Assembly (NCBI GenBank): GCA_903851195.1
Contig: CAINNJ010000019.1
Location: 62,001-126,000 of the forward strand
Source: an uncultured Acidobacteriia bacterium
GTDB taxonomy: Bacteria > Acidobacteriota > Terriglobia > Bryobacterales > Bryobacteraceae
Reading direction: 5' to 3'
DNA length: 64,000 nt
Position numbers and translations under genes: made by a program. Shown one piece after another: positions 7,943-17,364 of the stretch (positions within the stretch are counted from its first letter, which is position 1; each line of letters starts with the position of its first letter). The notes under the pieces were generated by a model that saw only the letters and a program-made list of their open reading frames with translations, was not told the origin of the DNA and searched no databases.

Positions 7943-9958
7943 ATGAAGCCATTGCTTTGCAGTCTGGCCATTCTGTCGTTCCTGAACGCCGCCCCGCCCG
8001 CCGAAAACGAAAAGATCGCGCCGCTCGGCACCTACAAACCTACAGAGCGCGCGTACTGGGCCTTCACGCCCCGCAAGAGTACCGCGCCGCCCGCTTTAGT
8101 CCTTCCCGCCGACAAGGCTTGGGTGAAAACGCCCATCGACTCGTTCATCCTCGCCAACCTGAAAAAGAACGGCCTCAAGCCCGCTCCCATGGCCGACCGC
8201 GTCACGCTGATCCGTCGGGTGACCTACGATCTTCATGGTGTTCCCCCCACTCCCGAAGAAATCGATGCGTTCTTGAAGGACACCTCGCCCAAAGCGTGGG
8301 AGAACGTTGTCGAACGCCTGCTCGCTTCGCCCCGGTATGGCGAACAGTGGGGCCGGCACTGGCTGGATGTGGTCCGTTTCGCGGAGTCCGACGGCTACGA
8401 ATACGACACCCATCGCCCGGACGCGTACCGTTTCCGCGATTACGTGGTGCAGAGCTTCAACGAAGATAAACCGTACAACCAGTTCCTGAAAGAGCAACTC
8501 GCCGGGGATGAGATGAACCCCAACAATGAAACCTTCATGGTCGCGAGCGGCTTCAACCGTCTGGGACCGCTGCGCAAGAACGCCGGCAACCAGAACGTCG
8601 CCAGTTCCCGCAATGAAGTTCTGACCGAAATGACGAACGTGGTCGGCGCGGCCTTTCTCGGCGTTACCGTGGGATGCGCCCGCTGCCACGACCATAAGTT
8701 CGACCCCTTCCGTCAGTCCGATTACTACCGCCTGCAGGGCTTTTTCGCGCAGGCGCAGGCCAACGATCTGATTCGTGCCAGCGCCGAAGAACAGGCCGCG
8801 TGGAAGGCCACCGTCGATCCCATCCAGACCGAGATGCGCCAGCTGCAGTTCAAAATGCGGCGCGCGCCCGAGGAAGAAAAAGGCAAGCTGCAGATGCAGC
8901 TCGACGCACTCGATGAAAAGATGCCGCTGCCCATGACGGCTATCTATGCGGTGAAGGACGATCCCAAACAGGTCTCGCCGATTCATCTCCTCTTTAAGGG
9001 CGATTATCTGCAACCCCTCGACTCCGTGGGCGCGCGCCCGCTCGGCATTCTGCTGCCGGAAGGCACGCCCGAAGAGCCCGTCAGCACCGACCATCCCCGG
9101 CTCAAGCTCGCCAACTGGCTGATCGATCCGGCCAATCCCCTGCCCTCACGGGTCATGGTCAACCGGATCTGGCAGTATCACTTCGGCCGCGGCATCGTCT
9201 CCACGGCCAACGATTTCGGCCGGATGGGTGGCAAGCCCTCCAACCCCGAGCTGCTCGACTACCTCGCCAACCGTTTCATCGAGGGCGGCTGGCAGATGAA
9301 ACCGATTCACCGCATGATCCTGCTCTCCAGCGCCTACCGCCAGGCGAGTGAGTCGCCCCTCGAAAAAGTCGCGATGGAGAAGGATGCCGAGAATTCGCTG
9401 GTCTGGAAGTTCACACGCCGCCGTCTGGAAGCCGAAGAAATCCGCGATTCCATGCTGACCGTCTCAGGCCGTCTCAACCCCGCGATCGGCGGGCCGAGCG
9501 TGATGCAGCCCATCGACCAGGATCTGGTGAAAATGCTGAAGCGGCCGCAGTATTGGGTGGCCACGAAAGACAAATCGCAGTACGATCGCCGCACCCTCTA
9601 CATGATCTACAAGCGCAATCTGGTGCTGCCCTTCATGGGCGTGTTCGATGCGCCGGACATGCAGCTTTCCTGTCCGCGCCGCGAGGAATCCACACACGCT
9701 CCGCAGGCGCTCGAACTGCTGAACGGGCAGATCTCCAATAATCTCGCAAAGTTCTTCGCCGATCGCCTGGCGGAATCCCGCAAGACCGATGCCGAACGCA
9801 TCGACCTCGCGTGGCGCCTCGCGACCGGCCATTCTCCGACTCTAAAAGAAAAGCAACTCGCGGCGCAGTACCTGGCGGAAAAGCCCGGCGACCCGGTCCG
9901 GCTCAAGGAACTGGCCCTGGACGTCTTCAATCTCAACTCGTTTCTGTACGTGAACTGA
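7943..9958 (+). CDS. Exported DUF1549/DUF1553 protein
   Basis: The 671-residue protein starts with a hydrophobic signal peptide (MKPLLCSLAILSFLNAA). It has the DUF1549 region at about residues 55-265 and DUF1553 at about 380-640. The motif CARCHDHKFDP near residue 245 contains a CxxCH that could bind c-type haem. These proteins are common in Planctomycetes, Verrucomicrobia and Acidobacteria and are encoded beside DUF1501 proteins, as here. Many have an N-terminal cytochrome module; this one does not. The biochemical role is not established; a periplasmic redox or polysaccharide-related role is often suggested. The next gene starts 1 bp after its stop. Confidence 0.88.
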   Translation: MKPLLCSLAILSFLNAAPPAENEKIAPLGTYKPTERAYWAFTPRKSTAPPALVLPADKAWVKTPIDSFILANLKKNGLKPAPMADRVTLIRRVTYDLHGVPPTPEEIDAFLKDTSPKAWENVVERLLASPRYGEQWGRHWLDVVRFAESDGYEYDTHRPDAYRFRDYVVQSFNEDKPYNQFLKEQLAGDEMNPNNETFMVASGFNRLGPLRKNAGNQNVASSRNEVLTEMTNVVGAAFLGVTVGCARCHDHKFDPFRQSDYYRLQGFFAQAQANDLIRASAEEQAAWKATVDPIQTEMRQLQFKMRRAPEEEKGKLQMQLDALDEKMPLPMTAIYAVKDDPKQVSPIHLLFKGDYLQPLDSVGARPLGILLPEGTPEEPVSTDHPRLKLANWLIDPANPLPSRVMVNRIWQYHFGRGIVSTANDFGRMGGKPSNPELLDYLANRFIEGGWQMKPIHRMILLSSAYRQASESPLEKVAMEKDAENSLVWKFTRRRLEAEEIRDSMLTVSGRLNPAIGGPSVMQPIDQDLVKMLKRPQYWVATKDKSQYDRRTLYMIYKRNLVLPFMGVFDAPDMQLSCPRREESTHAPQALELLNGQISNNLAKFFADRLAESRKTDAERIDLAWRLATGHSPTLKEKQLAAQYLAEKPGDPVRLKELALDVFNLNSFLYVN

Positions 9959-9959
9959 C

Positions 9960-11393
9960 ATGCGTGAACACATCCGGTACAACAAGAATCGCCGCGAGTT
10001 CCTGACCAACTGCTTCTGCGGCTTCGGCTCGCTCGCGTTCGCTTCCATGACGGCGCAGGAACAGGCGCGCGCCGCCACGGCATTGAAGTTCAATCCGCTG
10101 GCGCCCAAACCGCCGCACATGCCGGAACACGCGAAAGCGAAGTCGATCATCTTCCTCTTCATGGCCGGCGGTCCGTCGCATCTGGAGACCTTCGACCCGA
10201 AACCGCTCCTGAACAAGCTGGATGGCCAGAAGCGCCCCGCCGAGTTCGGCGACGTGCAGTACCAGAACGTCAATACGCAGTCGCGCATTCTGGGCACCAA
10301 GCGGACGTTCAAAAAGTACGGGCAGTCCGGCATCGAAATCTCCGATCTCTTCCCGCACCAGGCCGAAATTGCCGACGATCTCTGCGTCATTCGCTCCATG
10401 CATGGCGATATGGTGGTGCACTCGGCGGCGCAGTACCAGATGATGACCGGGCGCGTGATCCCGGGCTTCCCCGCCATGGGCAGCTGGGTCGTGTATGGCC
10501 TCGGTTCGGAAGCCGAGAATCTCCCCGCGTACGTCGTGATGCCCGATTCCCACGGCGCGCAGGAAGCCGGCGTCCCCATGTATACGAACGGCTTTCTGCC
10601 GTCCGTCTACCAGCCGACCATGTTCCGCCCGGGCGCGAAACCCGTTCTGAATCTCGATCTGCCGCAAGGCATCACGCTCGACGAACGCAAGCGCTCCATC
10701 AAACTGCTGCACGATCTGAATGCGGCGACCATGGGCGAGAACCTGGAATTCGCCGCCCGCATGTCCGCCTACGACACTGCGTTCAAAATGCAGACCGAAG
10801 CCCCGAAAGTCTTCGATCTCGCCAACGAGCCCAAAGAAACCCTCGACATGTACGGCGTGGGCGATCCGAAGACCGATGACTACGGCCGGCGCTGTTTGAT
10901 GGCGCGCCGCATGGTCGAAAACGGCGTGCGTTTCGTCTGCGTGGTATCCGGCGGCGGCGGTCCCGAGGCCGAGTGGGATGCCCACAACGACATCGAAGAC
11001 AACCACCTCCGGATGGCCAGCTGGACCGATAAACCGGTCGCCGCCTTAATCAAAGATCTGAAGCGGCGCGGTCTGCTCGATTCGACCATCGTCCTGTGGG
11101 GCGGCGAGTTCGGCCGCTCACCGGAATCGGAAAAGAGCAAGGGCCGCGACCACCACAACACCGGCTTCTCCATGTGGGTGGCCGGCGGCGGCTTCAAGGG
11201 AGGCACGGTGTACGGCGCCACCGACGACATCGGCCTGAAAGCCACCGTGAACCCCGTGCACTTCCGCGACCTGCACACGACCCTGCTCTACCAGATGGGC
11301 CTCAACCAGGACGCCCTCAGCTACATGCACCTGGGACGCAAGGAACGCCTGACCGAAGTCCGCGGTGAAGTCATCAAAGACATCATCACGTAG
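9960..11393 (+). CDS. Exported DUF1501 protein (alkaline-phosphatase/sulfatase-like fold)
   Basis: The 477-residue protein has a twin-arginine leader (NRREFLTN near residues 11-18) and the DUF1501 core: FLFMAGGPSHLETFDPK near residue 65 and LWGGEFGRSPESE near residue 380. The family is distantly related to sulfatases and alkaline phosphatases and is exported folded by Tat. Its gene begins 1 bp after the DUF1549/1553 gene, the usual partner, so the two form one operon and probably act together in the periplasm. The cofactor and substrate cannot be read from the sequence. The small His-rich gene downstream is convergent and 18 bp away. Confidence 0.9.
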   Translation: MREHIRYNKNRREFLTNCFCGFGSLAFASMTAQEQARAATALKFNPLAPKPPHMPEHAKAKSIIFLFMAGGPSHLETFDPKPLLNKLDGQKRPAEFGDVQYQNVNTQSRILGTKRTFKKYGQSGIEISDLFPHQAEIADDLCVIRSMHGDMVVHSAAQYQMMTGRVIPGFPAMGSWVVYGLGSEAENLPAYVVMPDSHGAQEAGVPMYTNGFLPSVYQPTMFRPGAKPVLNLDLPQGITLDERKRSIKLLHDLNAATMGENLEFAARMSAYDTAFKMQTEAPKVFDLANEPKETLDMYGVGDPKTDDYGRRCLMARRMVENGVRFVCVVSGGGGPEAEWDAHNDIEDNHLRMASWTDKPVAALIKDLKRRGLLDSTIVLWGGEFGRSPESEKSKGRDHHNTGFSMWVAGGGFKGGTVYGATDDIGLKATVNPVHFRDLHTTLLYQMGLNQDALSYMHLGRKERLTEVRGEVIKDIIT

Positions 11394-11411
11394 GCGTCCC
11401 CGTCCAGGCGC

Positions 11412-11738
11412 TTACCGTTTTTCCGGATGCCGGTCGTCGCCGTCGTGGTGTTCATCCGGATGCTGGTGCCGCCACTTGAAATACGCTTCCTGATCGCGTT
11501 TCGACGCCTTGCTGAATTCCCGCTCCTGGCGGTGATTTTCCTGCTGATACCGCTGCCAGTTCTTATTCTCGTCGGCGTTCCAGTCGTGCCAGTCTTTCGT
11601 GCCCCGGTCGTAATAACGCTGCTGTTCCTGTTTCTGCTTCTCCCGTTCATGCTGCTGAATCTCCCCTTCCTGCGCGGGCAAGGTGACGGGAACCAACAGG
11701 GCACAACCAAGAATTGCGGAACCGATTAAGAATTTCAT
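11412..11738 (-). CDS. Small exported, highly charged protein
   Basis: I do not recognise a family. The 108-residue product has a clear Sec signal peptide with cleavage probably after LPAQ near residue 23. The rest is very hydrophilic, rich in Gln, Glu, Lys, Arg and Tyr/Trp, with a His/Asp-rich tail (HPDEHHDGDDRHPEKR). It looks disordered or helical and periplasmic, and the histidine-rich tail could bind metal. It is convergent with the DUF1501 gene, with 18 bp between them. The high charge makes spurious frames likely here, but the signal peptide supports this one. Confidence 0.6.
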   Translation of the reverse strand: MKFLIGSAILGCALLVPVTLPAQEGEIQQHEREKQKQEQQRYYDRGTKDWHDWNADENKNWQRYQQENHRQEREFSKASKRDQEAYFKWRHQHPDEHHDGDDRHPEKR

Positions 11739-11820
11739 CTTCTGTAAAACTCCTTCGCGGGTATGGAGTGCAGTTCAGTGGCCGTTTACCGCGCCTGTCC
11801 ACCGCTACCATGAAGACAGC

Positions 11821-12129
11821 ATGACTTCACGCGGCTATCCGCCCACCCGGGACCAGGTTCGCAAAAATCTCGAAACCCTCCGCACCCTCCCGGTCGACGC
11901 TCCCGAATGGATCCCGTTCATGCGGGATGTGATGCGCATGCCTCTGTGGCTTCTTCCCGCCGTCCACGCCGCCATTCAACAGGGGGGCTGGATCCCTGCC
12001 ACCGACCCCATCATCGCCCTCCGCGGCTCGGTGCGCCGACTCGCCATCGAGATGAAACTGAGCAACAGCGAAAAGCCCGGCATGGCCGAACTGCTGCACG
12101 CCGCCGCCGAAGACGAATCCGACTCCTGA
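11821..12129 (+). CDS. Small hypothetical protein
   Basis: I do not recognise this 102-residue protein. The ATG at 11821 is preferred over the longer open frame, whose upstream part overlaps the start of the opposite gene. The product is soluble and begins with a Pro/Arg-rich segment. An amphipathic middle contains MRDVMRMPLWLLPAVHAAIQQGGW, and an acidic C-terminus ends EDESDS. It sits 20 bp upstream of the sodium:solute symporter gene on the same strand and may be the first gene of that operon. No catalytic motif is visible. Confidence 0.6.
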   Translation: MTSRGYPPTRDQVRKNLETLRTLPVDAPEWIPFMRDVMRMPLWLLPAVHAAIQQGGWIPATDPIIALRGSVRRLAIEMKLSNSEKPGMAELLHAAAEDESDS

Positions 12130-12149
12130 TATATAGTGGCTGATTCCGG

Positions 12150-13706
12150 ATGAGTGCTCTGCGCTGGCTCGACCCGCTGATCATCGTTCTGTACATGGTG
12201 GGGCTGGTCTCCATCGGCCTCGTTTTTTCCCGCCGCCAGACCTCCACCGAACGTTACTTCGTCGCCAAACGCAGCATCCCCGGCTGGGCCATGGGCCTCT
12301 CCCTGTTGGCCACGCTGATCAGCAGCGTCACGTTCATCGCCTACCCTGGCTCCGCCTATGCGGGCGACTGGTCCAACCTGGTCCCCGGTCTGATGGTCGT
12401 GCCGGTGCTCGCCCTCACCGCAACCGTCATCATTCCGTTCTTCCGCCACGCCGTCCGCATGTCCGCCTACGAGTATTTCGGCCGCCGCTTCGGGTACGCC
12501 GCGCGCATCTACGGCTCGCTCGCCTACGCCCTCGGACACTTCTCGAAGATGGGCTTCGTCTTCTATCTGCTCGCGCTCACAATCACCAGCATGACCGGCT
12601 GGAATACCGACCGCGTCATCATCCTGGTCGGCGTCATCACCGTGCTCTACACCCTGATCGGCGGCATCGAAGCGGTGATCTGGGCGGACGTCGTGCAGGG
12701 TTTCCTGCTCTGGTTCGGGATCGCCATCTGCCTCGGTTATCTGCTCTGGCTTCCCGCGGGCGGACCCTCGGCGCAACTGGCCACCGCCTGGAACAGCCAC
12801 AAGATCAGCCTCGGCAGCCTGGCCCCCGTGCTCACCAGGCCCACCATCCTGGTGCTCGCGCTTTACGGCTTCTTTTACTACCTGCAGCGTTACACCGCCG
12901 ACCAGACCGTGGTGCAGCGCTACCTGGTCGCGCGCAGCGATAAGGCCGCCATCCGCGGCATCGCGCTCGGCACGCTGCTCTGCATCCCGGTGTGGTCCCT
13001 CTTCATGCTGATGGGAACCCTCTGCTGGGCCTTCTATAAGAACACCGGCGAAAAGCTGCCCGCCTACATCACGAAGGCCGATCAGGTCTTCCCCTACTTC
13101 ATCACCACCCACGTCCCTCCTGGCCTCGCCGGCCTCTTCATGGCCGCGCTTTTCGGAGCCGCCATGGCCAACCTCTCCTCGGACTTCAACAGCCTCGCGG
13201 CCGTCGGCGTCACCGACTACTACCGCGTTCTCCGCCCCCACGCCTCGGACCGCGCGCGCCTGCTCGCCGGACGCCTCATCGTCGCCGTCTGCGGAGCGCT
13301 CTGCGTTGTCGTCGCGACGGTCCTCGCCCACACGAACGGCAACGCGCTGTCGCTCTGGTACACCGTTTCCGCCATCGTCGGCGGAGGCCTGGTCGGTCTG
13401 TTCCTTCTCGCGTTTCTCTCCGAACGGGCCAGCCGCGCCGGCGCTTATATCGGCATCGCGGTGAGCCTTTTATTCACCGCCTGGGCCACACTCACCGTTG
13501 ACGGCGGCAAACTCTGGAACCTGGGCCGCTTCAACTTCACGCTGCACAGCTACATGATCGGCGTCATCGCGCACCTGATCATCGTGGTGGTGGGCTATCT
13601 GGCCAGTCTGCTCTTTCCCGATCCCGACCGCGCCAAACGGGAACTCACCGTTTGGGGATGGTGGCGGCAGCAGCGGCAACAATCCCCGCAGGAAATCTCC
13701 CGATGA
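12150..13706 (+). CDS. Sodium:solute symporter (SSS family)
   Basis: The 518-residue protein has about 13 hydrophobic segments and SSS-family features: the FSRRQTSTERYFVAKRS loop after TM1, the TLISSVTFIAYPG segment near residue 55, and the Na+-site region LFGAAMANLSSDFNSLAAV near residue 340. The family uses the sodium gradient to import sugars, sugar acids, amino acids or solutes across the inner membrane. Its TGA overlaps the ATG of the following HpcH/HpaI aldolase gene (ATGA), so the two are translationally coupled. This points to a sugar acid or similar carboxylate as the substrate, which is inference from context. Confidence 0.92.
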   Translation: MSALRWLDPLIIVLYMVGLVSIGLVFSRRQTSTERYFVAKRSIPGWAMGLSLLATLISSVTFIAYPGSAYAGDWSNLVPGLMVVPVLALTATVIIPFFRHAVRMSAYEYFGRRFGYAARIYGSLAYALGHFSKMGFVFYLLALTITSMTGWNTDRVIILVGVITVLYTLIGGIEAVIWADVVQGFLLWFGIAICLGYLLWLPAGGPSAQLATAWNSHKISLGSLAPVLTRPTILVLALYGFFYYLQRYTADQTVVQRYLVARSDKAAIRGIALGTLLCIPVWSLFMLMGTLCWAFYKNTGEKLPAYITKADQVFPYFITTHVPPGLAGLFMAALFGAAMANLSSDFNSLAAVGVTDYYRVLRPHASDRARLLAGRLIVAVCGALCVVVATVLAHTNGNALSLWYTVSAIVGGGLVGLFLLAFLSERASRAGAYIGIAVSLLFTAWATLTVDGGKLWNLGRFNFTLHSYMIGVIAHLIIVVVGYLASLLFPDPDRAKRELTVWGWWRQQRQQSPQEISR

Positions 13707-14476
13707 ATCGTCTCCAACAGGCAATCGAAAAGAATCCCGGCCGCCCCATCCTCGGCGCCGCCGCCTACATGTACAATCCGGCCTTCTTCGAGATGGCCGC
13801 CATGATGGGCTACACCGCCGCGTGGATCGAGATGGAGCACACCTTCCTCACCTTCCCCCAGGCGATCGATCTGTGCCGCATCGCTTCCGGACTCGGCATG
13901 CTGACCATGATCCGCATTCCCGATCTGACCCGCGGCACCGTCCTCAAAGCCCTTGAATGTGGCCCCGACATCCTCGACCTCCCGATGGCCAACACGCCCG
14001 AAATGCTGGAAGAACTGGTCTCCCAGGCGCGCTTTCCGCCCGTCGGCGTGCGCGGCTTCTTCGGCGTGTCCCGCGCCGTTCAATACGGCATCCCGGCACC
14101 CGTCGCCGGGCAGCAAAAGAAGCTCAATGACGAGCTTTGCCTGATGATCCAGATCGAGACCAAAGAAGCCGTGGACCGTATCGACGAACTCTGCGCCGTC
14201 CCCGGCATCGACGCCATTTTCCTCGGCCCGGCGGATCTTTCGGCGAGCCTGGGCGTCCCCGGCCAGACCGGCCACCCCACCGTCTACGCCGCCGCCGAGC
14301 GCACCATCAAAGCCGCCCGCGCGCATGGGAAACAAGTCGCCGTGGGCGCCGCCGTGCAGGATTTCCCCTTCTGGATCGATCAGGGCGTTGACATCCTGTA
14401 CGGCATCAACGATATGACCGCCATGAAACAGGGCGCGCAATGGGCGCTCGACGCGGCGCGTAAGCTGCTGAAGTAA
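13703..14476 (+). CDS. HpcH/HpaI-type aldolase
   Basis: The 257-residue protein is a class II, metal-dependent pyruvate aldolase fold (phosphoenolpyruvate/pyruvate TIM barrel). It shows IEMEHTF near residue 45, the FPPVGVRGFFGVSRA loop and the EAVDRIDELCAVPGIDAIFLGPADLSASLG segment that is diagnostic of 2-keto-3-deoxy acid aldolases. Such enzymes cleave 2-keto-3-deoxy sugar acids into pyruvate and an aldehyde. The start ATG at 13703 overlaps the symporter stop, and its TAA overlaps the start of the ThuA-like gene (TAATGA). It is therefore the second of at least four coupled genes. The substrate cannot be read from the sequence. Confidence 0.92.
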   Translation: MNRLQQAIEKNPGRPILGAAAYMYNPAFFEMAAMMGYTAAWIEMEHTFLTFPQAIDLCRIASGLGMLTMIRIPDLTRGTVLKALECGPDILDLPMANTPEMLEELVSQARFPPVGVRGFFGVSRAVQYGIPAPVAGQQKKLNDELCLMIQIETKEAVDRIDELCAVPGIDAIFLGPADLSASLGVPGQTGHPTVYAAAERTIKAARAHGKQVAVGAAVQDFPFWIDQGVDILYGINDMTAMKQGAQWALDAARKLLK

Positions 14477-15408
14477 TGACCCGCCGCACGCTGCTACAGG
14501 TCGCGCCCGCCCTGCTCGCCGCCGCTCCCGCGAAGCACATCGTGCTGGTCAGCGGCGACGAGGAGTATCGTTCCGAAGAGTTGCTGCCGCAACTGGCGAA
14601 GATCCTCTCGCGACGCCACGGCTTCCGCACCACCGTGCTGTTCGCGATCGACAAAACCGACGGCACCGTCAATCCCCAACAAAACGACAACATCCCCGGT
14701 CTGGAAGCGCTCGACTCCGCCCATCTGCTGGTGCTTCACACGCGCTATCGCGATCTGCCCGACCACCAGATGCGCCACATCGTGAACTATGTGGAATCGG
14801 GCCGGCCGATCTTCGGCCTGCGCACCGCCACCCACGCCTTCGAGCTGAAGTCGAGTCCGACGTACGCGGACTATTCTTCGACTCGCCCGGACGGCGGCTT
14901 CGGCCGCAGGGTTCTCGGCGAAACCTGGATCCGGCACCACGGCGAGCATGGCAAACAGAGCAGCCTGGGCGTCATCAATCCCGCGCAGGCAAAACATCCG
15001 GTTCTTCGCGGTATCCGAACAGGCGATCTCTGGAGCCCCACCGACGTTTATGAAACGCGCCTGCCCCTGCCCGGCGACAGCCAAACCCTGGTCTTCGGTC
15101 AGGTTCTCGCCGGCATGGCGTCGTCCGATCCCCCCGTTAGCGGCCCGGTGAACAATCCCATGATGCCGGTGGTCTGGACCCGCCACTACCGCCAGTCGCG
15201 CGTTGTCACCACCACGTTCGGAACGTCCGCAGAACTCCTTCTTCCCGGCATGCGGCGCCTTTACGTAAATGCCTGTTACTGGGCTCTCGGACTCGACCAC
15301 CGCATTCACGCAAAGTCGAATGTCGACCTGGTCGGCGACTACAAGCCCCTGCCCTTTCTCGCCGGCGGCCATGCCAAAGGATTGAAGCCGGAAGCTCTCA
15401 CCCGTTAG
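14476..15408 (+). CDS. ThuA-like exported protein
   Basis: The 310-residue protein has a short twin-arginine-type leader (MTRRTLLQVAPALLAAAPA) and then a ThuA-like, glutamine-amidotransferase-related fold. HIVLVSGDEEYRSEE lies near residue 20, LLVLHTRYRDLP near 85 and VNYVESGRPIFGLRTATHAF near 105. ThuA proteins are linked to trehalose and other sugar utilisation, often next to Gfo/Idh/MocA oxidoreductases as here. The ATG at 14476 overlaps the stop of the aldolase gene. The HH dipeptide in WIRHHGEHG lies near the usual active-site region. The specific substrate is unknown. Confidence 0.85.
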   Translation: MTRRTLLQVAPALLAAAPAKHIVLVSGDEEYRSEELLPQLAKILSRRHGFRTTVLFAIDKTDGTVNPQQNDNIPGLEALDSAHLLVLHTRYRDLPDHQMRHIVNYVESGRPIFGLRTATHAFELKSSPTYADYSSTRPDGGFGRRVLGETWIRHHGEHGKQSSLGVINPAQAKHPVLRGIRTGDLWSPTDVYETRLPLPGDSQTLVFGQVLAGMASSDPPVSGPVNNPMMPVVWTRHYRQSRVVTTTFGTSAELLLPGMRRLYVNACYWALGLDHRIHAKSNVDLVGDYKPLPFLAGGHAKGLKPEALTR

Positions 15409-15418
15409 AATTGACGCC

Positions 15419-16468
15419 ATGCCACAAACGCTGAGCCGGCGAGCGCTCCTCGCCGGAACCGCGCTTCTCGCGCCGGCCGCGGCGGTCTCGCTGCCGCGCC
15501 GCATCCGCCTCGCCATCCTCGGCCTCGAAGGACACACGGGCGAACTGCTCGATCCCCTGCCCCTGCTGCCCGACGTGGAACTGGTCGCCGTATCGGACGC
15601 CGACCCCGCGCGCCGCGCGAAGTTCGCCAAACCGGGCGTCCGCCCCTACGCCGATCACCTCGAACTGCTGAACGCCGAAAAGCCCGACGTCGCCGCCCTC
15701 TGCGGCAACCACGCCGAACGCGCCACGCTGCTGCTCGCCTGCGCGCAGCGGAAAATCAACGTCATCTCCGAGAAACCCCTCGCCATCACGACGGCCGACC
15801 TCGCGAAGGTGCGCCGCGCCGTCACCGAAAGCGGCATTCATCTTTCCATGCTGATTTCCATGCGCTTCCTGCCCGAATTTCAGGCTCTGCACGAAGTGGT
15901 GGCATCCGGCGATATCGGCGACGTCGTCCAGATCTCGGCCCAGAAATCTTACAAACTCGGCGCCCGCCCCGCGTGGATGAAAAAGCGCGCCACCTACGGC
16001 GGCACCATCCCGTATATCGGCATTCACCTGGTGGATCTCATGCGCTTCACCACCGGGCGCGACCTGCTCCACCTCGCCTCTCACGAAACGCGCGTGGGCC
16101 ATCCGGAACTGGCCGACATGGAGAACACCGCCGTGAGCCTCTTCCGGCTCGACAACGGCGGCAACGCCTCATTCCATCTGGATTACTGCAGACCCGAATC
16201 CGCCTCGTCCCATGGCGACGACCGCCTCCGCATCGCCGGCACGAAGGGCGTCGTCGAGTACCAGGAAAACGTCGGCGTGACCCTGATCGCCGAAGGCAGA
16301 CCAGCCCGGAAAATCGATCCCCTGCCGCCCGCCAAATGGCTCCTGGTCGACTTTCTGGAACACGTGTATTCCGGCAAGCCTTCGGGCCTTCCGCTCGCCG
16401 ATATCTATCGCGCGAATGAGATTGTGCTCGAAGCCCGCGACGCCGCCGATCGCATTAAAAAAACCTGA
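15419..16468 (+). CDS. Gfo/Idh/MocA-family oxidoreductase, Tat-exported
   Basis: The 349-residue protein has a twin-arginine signal (LSRRALLAGTALLAPAAA). A Rossmann nucleotide-binding region follows, with the motif LAILGLEGHTGELL near residue 30 and ISEKPLAITTADL near residue 115, the EKP motif of the family. The C-terminal alpha/beta dehydrogenase domain contains the usual YGGTIPYIGIHLVDLMRF segment with a His that often acts in catalysis. Members oxidise or reduce sugars and cyclitols using NAD(P). Bacterial exported members are common in Planctomycetes and Acidobacteria. It is the last gene of the symporter operon, and its 3' end overlaps the convergent kinase by 14 bp. Confidence 0.9.
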   Translation: MPQTLSRRALLAGTALLAPAAAVSLPRRIRLAILGLEGHTGELLDPLPLLPDVELVAVSDADPARRAKFAKPGVRPYADHLELLNAEKPDVAALCGNHAERATLLLACAQRKINVISEKPLAITTADLAKVRRAVTESGIHLSMLISMRFLPEFQALHEVVASGDIGDVVQISAQKSYKLGARPAWMKKRATYGGTIPYIGIHLVDLMRFTTGRDLLHLASHETRVGHPELADMENTAVSLFRLDNGGNASFHLDYCRPESASSHGDDRLRIAGTKGVVEYQENVGVTLIAEGRPARKIDPLPPAKWLLVDFLEHVYSGKPSGLPLADIYRANEIVLEARDAADRIKKT

Positions 16469-17348
16469 GCACGCGCACCAGAGCATCGGGATCGCCGAAC
16501 GCGCCGGACTTCGTCGCCACCGGCATCCCTTCGTACCGCCCGCCCACCAGACGACCCCACGGCAAGCCGGTCACGATTTCGCCCTCGAGCGTAATCGCCG
16601 TGGCGCCGATGGCCCGGCAGACCAGTGCCGCCGTCTCCCCGCCCGTAATCAGCAGTGCGCGGAAGGTTTCACGCTCCAACGCCGCGCGCACGCCGGCCTC
16701 ATCCATCACACCCCACGGCACCCGCACAATCCCATACCCCTCGCCGCCCTGCGCCCGCAAAGCCGCCGCCTGCGCCGCCGTCACCTCGTGCTCGGACCCG
16801 ATGCAGAACAGCACCGCGCGCGGATACAACTCACGCGCCAATGCACCGGCCAGCCCTGCTGACCCTGCCCAAAGTACGCGCTTCCCCGACGCCAGACCCG
16901 CCCGCACAATCGCCCGCAGATCCTCGTCCGTGGAAGCGTCCAGAGCCTCGATCTCGATCGCCTCCCAGGCGGCCAGCGTGTCAACCAGGAGACGCCCGTT
17001 CACCACCCGCCGCCCCATCGCCGGAAAGGCCGGCGTGACGATCGTTTCCTCGCACCCGAACGCCCTCTGACAAGCCCGGATTTCCGCTGCCTGATCCCCG
17101 CGCCAAAGCGAATCGATTTTCTTGAAAACCACTTCCGGAGCCCAGTCCCGAGCCCGCGCCGCAACCGCCTCGATGCGCGCCGCCGCCACCTCGGCCGCCA
17201 GTCCCCGGCTGTCCGTGCTCACCGCCAGCACTTCGCACGGCCCGGCCTCCGCGCACAGCGCCACGTTCGTCCGCGCGCCGCGCATCCGGAACTGCACCGC
17301 CGCATCGCAGGCCCCGGTCAGATCATCGGCAATCAGCAGGCATTTCAT
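16455..17348 (-). CDS. Four-carbon acid sugar kinase (DUF1537 family)
   Basis: The 297-residue protein has the N-terminal IADDLTGACDAAV motif of four-carbon acid sugar kinases. The C-terminal nucleotide-binding part has ALLITGGETAALVCRAIG near residue 230 and PVATKSGAFGDPDALVRVL at the end. Family members phosphorylate tetronates such as erythronate or threonate in the cytoplasm before aldolase or dehydrogenase steps. At 297 residues it is short, since many members have 400 or more, but both domains appear present. It converges on the symporter-aldolase operon and overlaps its last gene by 14 bp, which fits a joint role in sugar-acid breakdown. The GTG of coxA starts only 17 bp from its own start. 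Confidence 0.88.
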   Translation of the reverse strand: MKCLLIADDLTGACDAAVQFRMRGARTNVALCAEAGPCEVLAVSTDSRGLAAEVAAARIEAVAARARDWAPEVVFKKIDSLWRGDQAAEIRACQRAFGCEETIVTPAFPAMGRRVVNGRLLVDTLAAWEAIEIEALDASTDEDLRAIVRAGLASGKRVLWAGSAGLAGALARELYPRAVLFCIGSEHEVTAAQAAALRAQGGEGYGIVRVPWGVMDEAGVRAALERETFRALLITGGETAALVCRAIGATAITLEGEIVTGLPWGRLVGGRYEGMPVATKSGAFGDPDALVRVLRFF

Positions 17349-17364
17349 ATTTCAATATACGGGT

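Noticed and set aside
11976-13331. 451-codon minus-strand frame opposite the symporter
   Set aside because: The composition is low-complexity Asp/Glu/Arg/Gly typical of an antisense shadow, while the plus strand has a clear symporter.
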